64,000 bases of DNA, taken from Dryocosmus kuriphilus (Eukaryota; Arthropoda; Insecta; Hymenoptera; Cynipidae). The first letter of the stretch is position 1. The number at the start of each line of letters is the position of its first letter. The notes under the pieces were generated by a model, which saw only the letters and a program-made list of their open reading frames with translations, had not been told where the DNA came from and ran no database searches. Location of the stretch: assembly GCA_038277395.1 (NCBI GenBank), contig CM076194.1, forward strand, positions 130,915,230-130,979,229, written 5' to 3'. Positions 41,950 through 52,211 of the stretch are shown piece after piece. The position numbers and the translations under genes were made by a program.

Positions 41950-43448
41950 AAAAAACCTAAAGGAATTAACTTTTAAAAACATGGAATATTGGAGGACAAA
42001 AGGTCATCTTGGTCCTAATATTAAACGTCAGGACATTTTAGTAGAAGATACCAATATTCCTAGATTGTATGGTTTTTACCATGAGTTCACAAAATTGATT
42101 GCCCATTACGTCCTGTCGTATCACTAATTAACTCTCCTACATACAGAATGGCAAAATTTTTCAGCACAATTCTTAAAGAATCCTTACCATGTCCTAAAAG
42201 TTAAATAAGAAACTCCTTCGAATTCAAAAACAACATCATTAATAAAACCGTTCCTTCTGATCACACTATGTTATCTTTAGATGCTTCATTATTGTTTACT
42301 ATTATCCCATTAGATTTGATCATTAATATTATTACTAAAAGATGGTCACTTATTAAAAAAAACAACAAATCTTCCTTTCACAGAATTTAAAGAAGGAATA
42401 GAGTTTTTGATTCAACAAACTATTTTTCAATTTATTTAATAAAACCTTTTACAGACAAGTGCATGGATCCCCGATGGGCTCTCCTGTGTCTCCCTTCATG
42501 GCAGATATTGTATTGCAAGATTCAGAGTTTGAAATTTTTAATAACCTATATTTTCAAATTCACACATATTACAGATATGTAGACAATACCTTTTTGAGTA
42601 TACCCGAAGATAAAATAGATACCATTCTTCACAAATTTAATTCATATCATCCCAGACTTAATTCTACATATGAACTTGAAAACAATAATTCTCTGTCTTC
42701 TTAAATATCAGAGTTATCAGAAACAACAAGGGTGAAATTATCACGGACGTATAGTAAAGATACTTTTTCTGGCAGTTACTTAAATTTTATATCTATAAAT
42801 CATCCTATTCAACACAAAATTGTAATTACAAAAAATTTAATGGACACAGTTTTAAAATTATCGCATGAATCCTTTTCGAACTCTAATCTTAAATTTGTTA
42901 AGGACACTTTAATTTTAAATAACCATCCGTTAAATTTTATAAATAAACATTTTGAAAACTTCTTAAAGAATCGAAATCAACTTAATGTTGAACCTGTTAA
43001 CAATATTATTGTTGACAGTAATGATTTTAAACGTACAATTTCTATAAATTTTCAGGGTTACTTGTCCTTTGAACTAAAAAGAATCCTTAAATATTTCAAT
43101 ATAAAAGAAATCTTCAGAATTGAATCTAAATTAGAAACGTTCATCAAACTTGGTAAAGATTCTTTAGACACAGAACAATGCACCAATGTAGTCTACAAAA
43201 TATCATCTCTCAGCTCAGAAATGTGTTACATAGGGCAGACGGGCAGATTGTTGTTGACTCGTTCAAATGAACACCAAAACAAGATCAGACACAACCCAAA
43301 AAATCACAAAGTCATTGCTAAACATTGCATTTCCACAGAGCGTAATTTTGATTTCAATAATAGTAAGGTACTTCATCATGAACCTAATAAATTTAAGAGA
43401 CTGGTTTCTGAAATATTTTTCATTAGGATACAAGGAAAAAATATTTAA
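41950..43448 (+). pseudogene. Penelope-like RT with GIY-YIG endonuclease (element 3)
   Basis: Motif A region near 42270 (MLSLDASLLFTIIPLDLIIN) after a frame break, motif B at 42459 (GSPMGSPVSPFMADIVLQDS), then YYRYVDNTFLSIPEDKIDTI, where the YVDD box is YVDN. A frameshift near 42700 leads to the 42732-43448 frame: HPIQHKIVITKNLMDTVLKL, FRIESKLETFIKLGKDSLD, then the GIY-YIG domain (NVVYKISSLSSEMCYIGQTG followed by R...L..R..EH). The endonuclease opens the target DNA. It is the only copy here that keeps this domain; the RT is inactive. Confidence 0.9.
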
Positions 43449-44755
43449 ATATAAAAACTGACTTAAATTATTACAATTCTTTATGCAACATCAGTTTAGA
43501 TTCTATTTTTTTATTTGACCCTTTTATTTGGTTTTTAACAATTTTCTACATAGTGTAACTAATTTTTAACACTTAACAATGTACAATTACGATATACACC
43601 TTAAATCTGTTATACTAATATAGTGTGAATTTTAATAAATATTATTTTTGTGTTATACACCTTAAGGATGTTCTCCAGTGACCGTATCATTGTAGGCCGT
43701 ATTATTGTAGGGCACTTTAGGGGGCTTAGCAAGTCTCGTACTTAAATTAATATTTTCTTAGCTGATTTTCTGATCAAAAATTATACTTTTTATATTTCAG
43801 TAGGTACATTAATATTGGATGTGGAAAAGATATTGACAGTTTTTTTGATTTTTGTAAAAATTTCAATGAAAAAAACGAGTGATTTTTTCTACTTAACTGT
43901 CTATTTTCTCTTTTGGATGCCTGGATATATACTACTTTGTAAACGGATTATGATTAATCTGATTATAATCTATCAAAAACACGTCTTTTAATCAGAAAAT
44001 CTTGTTTACAAGTCTCGTTACTTCGAGTAATATTAGTCGAATCGGGCACGTCTTCATAAGGCGCTATGTAGAAGAGCCACTTTTTTAATATTAATTTCTC
44101 CAAAAAATGACTGGATACCCCTGTCAGGATTTCGCTCCAACATTTATGTCTATTTCCCCTTATACTTCAATTCCAAGACAATCCCTTGTTTTTCATTTTG
44201 CTGAAGAACATCCTTAGGCCTGTTCATAATATCATTGTGAGATACATCTTTAAACTTTTATACGAATCTTCGACCTTTGTTCATCTATGCTCTCTGTCAT
44301 ATTCATGAACCTAACCTGTTCGAGAAACTGGTTTCCTCCTCCAAATCTTTTTATAAACTTTACAATGTTTCTATAAACCTTTTTTACAAACTCTACAATG
44401 CTTTTGGAAACTTTAATCTGTGCTCAGTTTTTTATTACAAATTGATCAAGTTTTCATCGTAATCGTTAGCAATTTCAACTCTAAGGTAACAAGTCGTCTT
44501 TTACAATTTCCTTCATTTCTTCTTTTTTCCTAACTGTAAAACTTCATTTTTGTCCAATTTTTCACTAAATTTCCTAAACTTATATTAGTACTTGATCTTT
44601 TATTGGTTTAATTTTTTTATTTTTATTGTTTCACAGTGATTATGATCTTGAGAGCATGGACATTTTCTACATTTTTTGCAATTGTTTTAACATACTTATG
44701 CTTCATCTAATTTGTTAATATTTTGGACACCAAACACCTGACGAAGAGATGGATA
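43449..44755 (+). other. Element 3, 3' non-coding region
   Basis: Matches 39590-40890 of element 2 in several blocks; an extra 560-bp stretch (about 43660-44215), including 'gtatcattgtaggccgtatt', is absent from element 2. Confidence 0.7.
44737..44755 (+). ncRNA. Hammerhead-like motif, element 3, left half (split)
   Basis: ACACCTGACGAAGAGATGGATA runs into the DD41D element; the second half, CCTCCCAAAACGTCGTG, lies at 47401-47421. Core bases are changed and stem II is interrupted by 2.6 kb. Confidence 0.5.
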
Positions 44756-44757
44756 TA

Positions 44758-45240
44758 CAGGGTGTTTTTTTTAACTTGACAAATCGAAATATCTCAAAAA
44801 ATACGCATCCTACGAAAAAAATGTTTTTAATAAAAACTTTTTATTTTCGAGGAGGAAAAGCGGTTTTGCAAAAATTTACCCCACCCCACCCCCTAAGGGG
44901 GCAGGGGTGGGGGTAACTTCGTAATTTCAAATGGGAACCCCAATTTTTTATCACAGATTCAGATTCTTATTTATGAAATACGTAAGTTTTGTTTGAAATT
45001 TTTTTTTCGATTCGCGATAGATGGCGCTGCAATTGCAAAAAATGTAATTGTTGAGTGTTTCAAGGATAACGCTTCCAAACAAAAGGTAAATGAGACGTGT
45101 TGAATCTAAGGAAGATCATTCAATTGTAATCAGTTCAATTTTGGACGTTACTTTCGGGGTGCTTGATTTCAGTGAGTCCCCTCGCCTCTCACCATCGGGG
45201 TGCTTGATTTCAGTGAGTCCCCTCGCCTCTCACCATCTGG
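44758..45240 (+). repeat. Left inverted repeat of DD41D element
   Basis: About 480 bp, containing an exact 41-bp tandem duplication (45155-45195 and 45196-45236, 'cggggtgcttgatttcagtg' and on) that occurs only once in the right arm. Confidence 0.88.
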
Positions 45241-45262
45241 ATTCTGGATTTCGATTTACATT

Positions 45263-46323
45263 TTACAATAAGTGCTCAAAATGGTGTCCTCCCACTTCGA
45301 TGCACTTGTTAATCCGAGCTTCGAAAGATTCCACACAACTGCTAAGTGTGTCTGGTGTTATTTGTGCACAAGCAGACCTGATTCGCTCGAGCATGTTATC
45401 ACGAGTTGTGGGCACTTCTTGATACACGTTACTCTTTAGATAACCCCACAAATAGAAATCCGGCGCCGTAAGGTCTGGTGATCTGGCAGGCCAATTTACC
45501 AGACCTCCTCTACCGATCCATCGACCATTGAATTCGCGATTGAGTACTTCCCGCGCGATTGCCGAATAATGTGCTGGGCAACCGTCATTTTGAAACCACA
45601 TGTTTTGTCGCACTTCCAAGCTTAGGTCTTCAAACAATGTTGGAAGTTCATTTTCTAAAAAGTTACGATATTTTTCACCGTTCAAATTGCCATCAATAAA
45701 TTACGGGCCGATAAGTTGGTCTCCAATTATTCCACACCAAACATTCACTAACCATGGACGCTGATGCTCAACTTCACGCAACCAGTGTGGGTTTTCTCTA
45801 CTCCAATAATGCATGTTGTGTCAATTAACGTTACCATGGTTTGTGAAAGAAGACTCGTCTGAGAACATTACTCGAAAAAAGAAGTTGGGGTTTCCTTGTA
45901 TCTGCTGGAGCGCCCATTGAAAAATGTTACGCGGTTCTGAAAATCATTGCCATGAAGTTCTTGATGCAGTGAAATATGATAAGGATGATATTTATTACGT
46001 TTTAATATCTTACAAACACTGGATAGAGACATTCCGGAATCGCGGCTTAGTTGTCGCGTACTAACATGAGGGTCATGAGTGACTGCAGCTAAAATCGCGA
46101 TTTCTTTATCAACTCCAGTAACCCTTAATTGACGGTTCCTTTTTTTCGATTGTACACTTCCGTCAGCCATGAACTTTCTGACAACCCGGTAAAAGGAAGA
46201 TTGTGAAGGAACACTTTCTGGAAAATGATGAGCATAAAGCGTGATAGCATCATTGATATTCCTGCCACTTTCTCCATAAATGAGAATCATTTCAATTTTC
46301 TGTTGTTGAGATAGAATTTCCAT
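45263..46323 (-). pseudogene. DD41D transposase
   Basis: Start ATG at 46321-46323 (MEILSQQQKIEMILIYGESG). The helix-turn-helix part has QSSFYRVVRKFMADGSVQSK and STRQLSRDSGMSLSSVCKIL. A frameshift near 45925 leads to the first catalytic Asp (MFSDESSFTNHGNV); stops follow near 45813 and 45702. The remaining core is open: MWFQNDGCPAHYSAIARE holds the second Asp and ARSPDLTAPDFYLWGYLK the third, 41 residues later. Size and layout fit a family common in arthropods with IGRGG.V.WPARSPDLT. All three Asp are kept, but the gene has at least three lesions. Confidence 0.88.
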
Positions 46324-46654
46324 TGTAAAAGTCTTTAATTCAAGTAATGAGGGAATACAACGACACCTAAACCAACCCAAACGAACGTAACCAACAACAA
46401 TAATCCAAACGAAAGCAACTAATTACGGTCAACTCAAATGAACGCAATCAACACACCCAAATCAAATGAACACAATCAATCCTCCTAACGAATGAACGTT
46501 AATCACGGACAGACGCGGTTAGCGCTCGATTGTGTGACCGACTGACTCAATGATATGTAATGTCTACATCCAAAATCGACTATCGACAACCAACTGCTTT
46601 CGGGAAAGTTTTTCTGCAGTTTTAGCACTTTTACTGTCCCTTGGCCGAAAGTTC

Positions 46655-47098
46655 AAGCACCCCGATGGTGAGAGGCGAGGGGACTCGCTGAAATCAAGCA
46701 CCCCGAAAGTAATGTCCAAAATTGAATTTATTACAATTGAATGATCTTCCTTACATTCAACACGTCTCATATACTTTTTGTTTGGAAGCGTTATCCTTGA
46801 AACACTCAACAATTACATTTTTTGCAATTGTAGCACCATCTATCGCGAATCGGAAAAAAAAATTTCAAACAAAACTTACGTATTTCATAAATGAGAATCT
46901 GAATCTGTGATAAAAAATTGGGGTTCCCATTTGAAATTACGAAGTTACCCCCACCCCTGCCCCATTAGGGGGTGGGTTGGGGTAAATTTTTGCAAAACCG
47001 CTTTTCCCCCTCGAAGATAAAAAATTTTTATTAAAAACATTTTTTTTTCGTAGGATGCATATTTTTTGAGATATTTCGATTTGTCAAGTTAAAAAAAG
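46655..47098 (-). repeat. Right inverted repeat of DD41D element
   Basis: Reverse complement of 44764-45195. It stops one CCCTG short of the true end, where the duplicated copy begins. Confidence 0.85.
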
Positions 47099-47395
47099 CA
47101 ATTTCATTTTTCGCAATTTCAGCGCCATCTATCGCGAATCGAAAAAAATTTTTCGAATAAAACTTACGTGTTTCATAAAGGAAATCTGAATCTGTGATAA
47201 AAAATTGAGGTTCCCATTTGAAATTACGAAGTTACCCCCCCCCACCCCTGCCCCCTTAGGGGGTGGGGTGGGGTAAATTTTTGCAAAACCGCTTTTCCCC
47301 CTCGAAAATAAAAAGTTTTTATTAAAAACATTTTTTTTCGTAGGATGCGTATTTTTTGAGATATTTCGATTTGTCAAGTTAAAAAAAACACCCTG
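47099..47395 (-). repeat. Extra copy of the right terminal arm
   Basis: Repeats 46813-47098 in tandem with some substitutions ('gccatctatcgcgaatcg' occurs in both) and supplies the intact outer end with CACCCTG. Confidence 0.88.
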
Positions 47396-47400
47396 TATAC

Positions 47401-47421
47401 CTCCCAAAACGTCGTGTTATT
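47401..47421 (+). ncRNA. Hammerhead-like motif, element 3, right half (split)
   Basis: Second part of the split motif, CCTCCCAAAACGTCGTG, followed by the TTATTAAATAAA common to all three copies. Confidence 0.5.
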
Positions 47422-47801
47422 AAATAAATATCTACAGCCTAGTCCGAAGTGTGTCGCTCACATCTAACCTCTATGAAACTATCTATATGATTCTCGGACA
47501 TTGTGATGTTGCAATTTTATTGCACATCCCAAATTTCGTTTTATAACTAACATTTTATCGGTACCCTTAATTTTGCATTTTTTGGAAACACGCGATCTGA
47601 CACTGAAGGTAGATTCGGCACTCCTTGATATTTTTATTTACCTATAAATTGTTCTAATTATTTCTTTCGACACACATTCTATGTTTATATGCGCCTGGGT
47701 ACCTCTGATACCACGAAACAACCCCGAATTTTGAGTTGAGAGCCTCCGTGATAGATGAGAGCAGGGACGTCAGCAGTGGCCACAGTGGCGAACATGAATT
47801 C

Positions 47802-48843
47802 ATGACGCCCAGCGGAACAGGAAAAAGAAGGGAGAGGAAGACGACTGTGGAAAGGGTAGAGAGAGACAGGGCGAGCAACGAGGGGTCGAGGACTTTACTA
47901 GAGAAATGGCAACGAAGGGGGAGCTCTACCGGCAGCGAGGGGGATATATCGGGGATGGATGAAAGGAAAAGAGAAGAGGAGCAAGTATGGGAGAAAGAAA
48001 AAGAGATTAAAAAATCCAAATGGAAGAAAAAGACCCCAGAAAGGGCAAGAGGGGATGGAGATACTTTTCAGAAAATAGAAGCCTTAATTAATAGTTTCAA
48101 GGAGGAGACGTATGAAAAGCTCGAAGAAATGCAGAGAAAGGGGGAAGTGGTTATTAGGGAGATGGTTAGGAAGTTGAAAGAGAAGTGGGAAGATTGGGAT
48201 GAACGTTGGAAACTGGAAAAAGAAAAGGTATGGAGTAAATTGGAAAGTATAGAAGAGAGGCAGAGGGAGCACGAGGGAGATAGAAAGAGGGAAATGGTAC
48301 AAATAGAGGAGAGAGTGAGAAAAATGGAGGTGACGAATGAGAATATGAGGGAGAAAGGAGGAAGTAGTGAGCAATTGAAGGAGGATAATGAGAAGTTAAG
48401 CAGGAGATTTAAGCAAGTGGAAAAGAGACTCGAGGGAGAAGAAAGGGCAAAGAGAAAAAGAAACATAATAGTAAAAGGCATGAAAGCAGACAGCGAAACA
48501 GGAGAGGGGGAGGTTAGGAAGCTGATAAAAGACATCAAAGCACAAGTAAGGGTGGAAGAGGTAAAAGGAAGGATGGATAGGGACGGAATGTTTGCTGTTA
48601 GTAAAAGCTGGGGAGTGAGAAGGAAAAATATGAAGTGATGGAAAAAAGGCGCTGAAAGGAAGAAGGGAGAGAATAGAGGAAGATATGACGTGGGTGGAGA
48701 GGAAGAGAAAATGGATGATAGAGCGCAGGGCATGGACAGAGAGGAATAAAGGAGAAAGGGTAAGGATTGGAAAAGATAGTATATGGGTAAATGGAGATGA
48801 GTGGATATGGGACGAGGAAGTAGAAGACCTAAGGGTAAGATAG
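47802..48843 (+). pseudogene. LINE-B ORF1 (coiled coil, RRM-like)
   Basis: ATG at 47802; upstream codons are also open. A basic N terminus, then a long Glu/Lys/Arg-rich coiled coil (about codons 60-200), then KRKRNIIVKGMKADSETGEG and VRKLIKDIKAQVRVEEVKGR, which resemble the RRM-like core of LINE ORF1 proteins. A frameshift near 48625 moves the frame; it continues with RRERIEEDMTWVERKRKWMI and DSIWVNGDEWIWDEEVEDLR to a stop near 48843. It would bind and package the element's RNA. Confidence 0.8.
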
Positions 48844-48870
48844 AAAAGGGGTAGAGAAGGGAAGGAGAAA

Positions 48871-51800
48871 TGAAGAAAATAGTAAAGACACAGAATCGGC
48901 GGGGGGTTTATTCAAAGCAAAAAGAATTGAATGGAAGGAATAAAGCAAGGATAGATAAAGAGAGAGAAGTGAAGGTGGCGTTTTGGAATGTGGCAGGATT
49001 AAAGAACAAAGATACAGGATTCTGAGATGAAGTGCAAAAATGGGATGTGATAATGATGAGTGAAACATGGACGGAGGAGAAGGACTGGAAGGGCCTGAAG
49101 AGATGGTTGCCGAGAGGCTATGTATGGGAGATGCAAGGAGCAAGAAAGGAAAATGTAAAAGGAAGGGGTATGGGTGGTATGGTGTCAGGGGTAAGAAAGG
49201 AGTTGGTAGTAGAAAAGGGAGAACGTAAGAATACGGCAGAAAAGGAGGGAGTAATGGTGAGAAGAATAAAAATGTGGAAAGTAAAAGTGAACATTGGAGA
49301 AGAGGGGAGGAAGAAGGGTGGAATATGATAAAGAGATGGACAGAACAAAAGGAGGAGGATTTGGTGTTAATAGGGGGGATCTTAATGCGTGGACTGGAGA
49401 ACAAGGGGAAGAAAGGTGGGACGAAGAAAAAGAAGTTTATATGAGAAAGTCAAAGCACAAGGAAACGGACAGAGAGGGAAGAAAGCTATTAGAACTGATA
49501 GCAGAGGCAGGGTGGTTCATCTGTAATGGCAATACAAGGGGGGATGAAGAGGGCGAGGTGACGTTTATAGGTAAAGAAGACACTATGAATGATTACATTC
49601 TAGCAGAAGAAAGAATCAGGAAGTTAATGGTGAGAATGGAAGTGGGTGATGAGATAGGATCTGAGCACTTCCCAGTGATAGCGACATTGAAAGGTAGAAG
49701 CCTAAAGTGCAGAAAAGGGAATACGGGAGAAGCTGGGGAGATAAAATTAAAAATGGGAAATTGGGAGGAAGATAAGTTAAGGGAATTTACAGAAAGAATG
49801 GAAAATGAGAATATTGGAGGTATGGAAGAGGAAGGGATAGATAAGATCATAGAAAATCTTAAAGACGTGATTGTCAAGGTAAGGGATGAGCTGAGACCGA
49901 GAAACGAAGGAGAGAAATGTAAGAGAGGATGGTGGGATGTGGAGTGCAGAGAGAGCAAAGTAAAGATTAAAGAATGTGTTAGAAAATGGAGGAGAGGGGA
50001 AATAAAGAAAGAAGACTACAACAAGAGGAAAAAAGAGCATGAGAGAATGTTAAGCAAAAAGAAGCAAAGGGAGAAAGAAAGGTACGTGGAAGAGGCGGAG
50101 AAAGCGGTTAAGGAAGGGAGAGAATGGGAAGTGATTAATAGGGAAAGAGGGAGAAAGAGGGGCATAAACGAGGAAATAAAAATGACAGAGTGGACAGAAT
50201 ACTTTAAGGGATTGCTAGGAGGTGTGGGAAATAGGGTGCGGGGAGAAGGAAGGAAGGTAGTTGCAGAGGATGGGGACAGAGGAAACGTGATTATTAGGGA
50301 GGAGATAAATGGAGCAATCGCAAGATGGAAACGAAACAAGGCAACAGGAGAGGATGGCATCGAAAATGAAGCACTGAAATATGGTGGGGAAAGGGTAAGG
50401 GAAGAGATGTGGAGGATATGTAATAGGGTATGGAAAGGAGAAGGTTGGCCAGAAGAATGGCGGACAGGGGTGGTAGTACCAGTGATTAAGAAAGGAGAGG
50501 GAAAAAATGTGCAAGACTATAGAGGGGTTACAATCATGTCAGTGGGTTACAAAGTTTACGCAGAGGTGCTTAGGAAAAGGCTGGAATGGCAGGTCGAAGA
50601 AAGGGGAAGCATACCGCACAACCAAACAGGCTTTAGAAAAGGAATGGGGACAGCAGACAACATTTATATGCTTAACTATTTAGTGAACAGGAACTTAGGT
50701 CAGAAGAAAGGAAAACTGGTCGCACTTTTTGTAGATTTGAAAGCGGCATTTGACTCAGTCAACAGAAGGTTGCTATGGAAGGCCTTAAAAGAGAGAGGAA
50801 TAGAAGAAAGCCTAGTAGAAAGGATAAAAGAGATATTTATAGAAACTAGGATGAAGGTAAGAAGAATTTGAAGAATATGTGAGAGAGAAAGACTTAATGG
50901 TGAATGTGAAGAAAACTAAGATGATGTGTTTTAGAAAAGGAGGTGTAGAATAGAGTATGAACGGAAGATGTATGGCAAAGTAGTAGAATTGGTAGAGGAA
51001 TTTTATTACCTTGGGTACTGGTTCAAAACAAGGGGAAGGAATGAGCTGCAGGTAAGAAAGAGATTGGAGTGTGGAAGTAAGGTAATGGGCCAAGTGTGGG
51101 GCATAGGGAAGAGAAGATTCAAGGATGATTGGAGAATGAGAGTATGGATGTTTGATGTTTTAGTGTGGTCAGTGGTGAGTTATGGAATGGAAGTTTGGGA
51201 ATGGAAGGAATATAAGAGAGTGGAAAGCATGCATGAAAGATTTTTGAGATGGGTCATGGGGGTGGGATGGAACTGCCCAGGTTATATGTTGAGGAAGGAG
51301 ATAGGCCGAAAAAAAAAATGGTAATAAGGCAGCTAAAAAGGGCTTGGAATTTTGAAGAAAAACTAAGGGGGAGAGAAGGAAGTAAGATCGCACAAGCGTG
51401 TGCAAGGGAGATAGAAGACAAAGAGAGAAGGGGGAACATGGGTAGGTTGAAATGGGAAGAAGAAAGGTACGCAAGGAGGAGAGAATGGAGTATGAATGGG
51501 GAAAATAGAGATTGGCAAGGAATAGAGAACGAAATTTTGGCGAGACAAAGGGAGGAAAGATGGACAAAAATCGTGAACTCAAGGTACAATAGTTGGTACA
51601 AGATGGTAAAGTGGGAAGGAGAGCCAGAATATTTGAAGAAGTTAAAGAAGGAGGGTAAATGGAACAGAATTATGAGATTTAGAATGGGAGAGGGAGTAAG
51701 AGAGAGTAGGTACTGGATGAACGAGGAGGAGAATCGGTGTAGAATATTTGGGTATGAGCACGAATCGTGGGTGCATGTGTTGGAAAGGTGTACAGGTGAT

Positions 51801-51938
51801 GAAGAGGAAGGGAAATGTGTGGAAGAGACAGTGAAAGAGATTCTGAATGGGAATGGACAGGGAGAGGGATGGATGCTTCATCCATCCAACTTCTTCAAGT
51901 TGGAAAAGTTAAGAGAAAGAAAAGGTATCATGATATAA
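48871..51938 (+). pseudogene. LINE-B ORF2 (endonuclease, RT with catalytic deletion)
   Basis: AP endonuclease: VKVAFWNVAGLKNKDTGF with a stop at 49023, DVIMMSETWTEEKDWKGLKR, GRGMGGMVSGVRKEL, then, after a frame change near 49300, RGDLNAWTGEQGEERW and GSEHFPVIATLKG. RT: EDGIENEALKYGGERV, QDYRGVTIMSVGYKVYAEVL, HNQTGFRKGMGTADNIYMLN, VALFVDLKAAFDSVNRRLLW (motif A intact). After IETRMKVRR at about 50868 roughly 200 bp are deleted, removing the RQG and YADD blocks. The reading resumes in EFEEYVREKDLMVNVKKTKM and runs, with shifts, through FYYLGYWFKTRGRNE and a degraded C-terminal CCHC (CRIFGYEHESWVHVLERC) to 51938. Confidence 0.9.
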
Positions 51939-52211
51939 GTAAAAGTATAAAGTAGAGTCGAGAAAGAAAAGATCAATGATAGATTGGTAAAGGCAAGAGG
52001 AAACGAAAGTCCTGGTCTCGATCGCTAGCGTAGAAATATAAGAGTAGATAATAAGAAAGATTGTATATATTAGCAATAAGATAGCGATAAGGTATGATAT
52101 AAGGACTTGAATGTATAGATACTTGTAATGGTTTGGGTGAAGACTCTTAAACCCATGAAAGGGAGAGAGTATAAATAAACATTGATTGATTGATTGAGTT
52201 GAGAGCCTCCG

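Larger units (their letters stand above)
44758..47395 (-). mobile_element. DD41D Tc1/mariner-type element with ~450 bp inverted repeats
   Basis: Begins CAGGGTGTTTTTTTTAACTT and ends with its reverse complement; TA on both sides (44756-44757, 47396-47397). The left arm reaches about 45240, mirrored at 46655-47098. The right arm has an additional copy of its outer part at 47099-47395. The transposase is on the minus strand. It is inserted in the 3' repeat of Penelope element 3. Confidence 0.9.
47749..52193 (+). mobile_element. Purine-rich non-LTR retrotransposon (LINE-B)
   Basis: About 4.4 kb with ORF1, ORF2, a short 3' UTR and a (GATT)n-type tail. Flanked by the 18-bp target duplication 'ttgagttgagagcctccg' (47731-47748 and 52194-52211, the first bases overlapping the tail). 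Near full length. The coding strand is strongly purine-biased. Confidence 0.92.

Noticed and set aside
48068..48733. Long Ser/Phe/Leu-rich frame on the minus strand
   Set aside because: Shadow of the purine-rich LINE-B ORF1 on the other strand. The same applies to the frames at 48829-49404, 49593-49958, 50016-50360 and 51169-51601.
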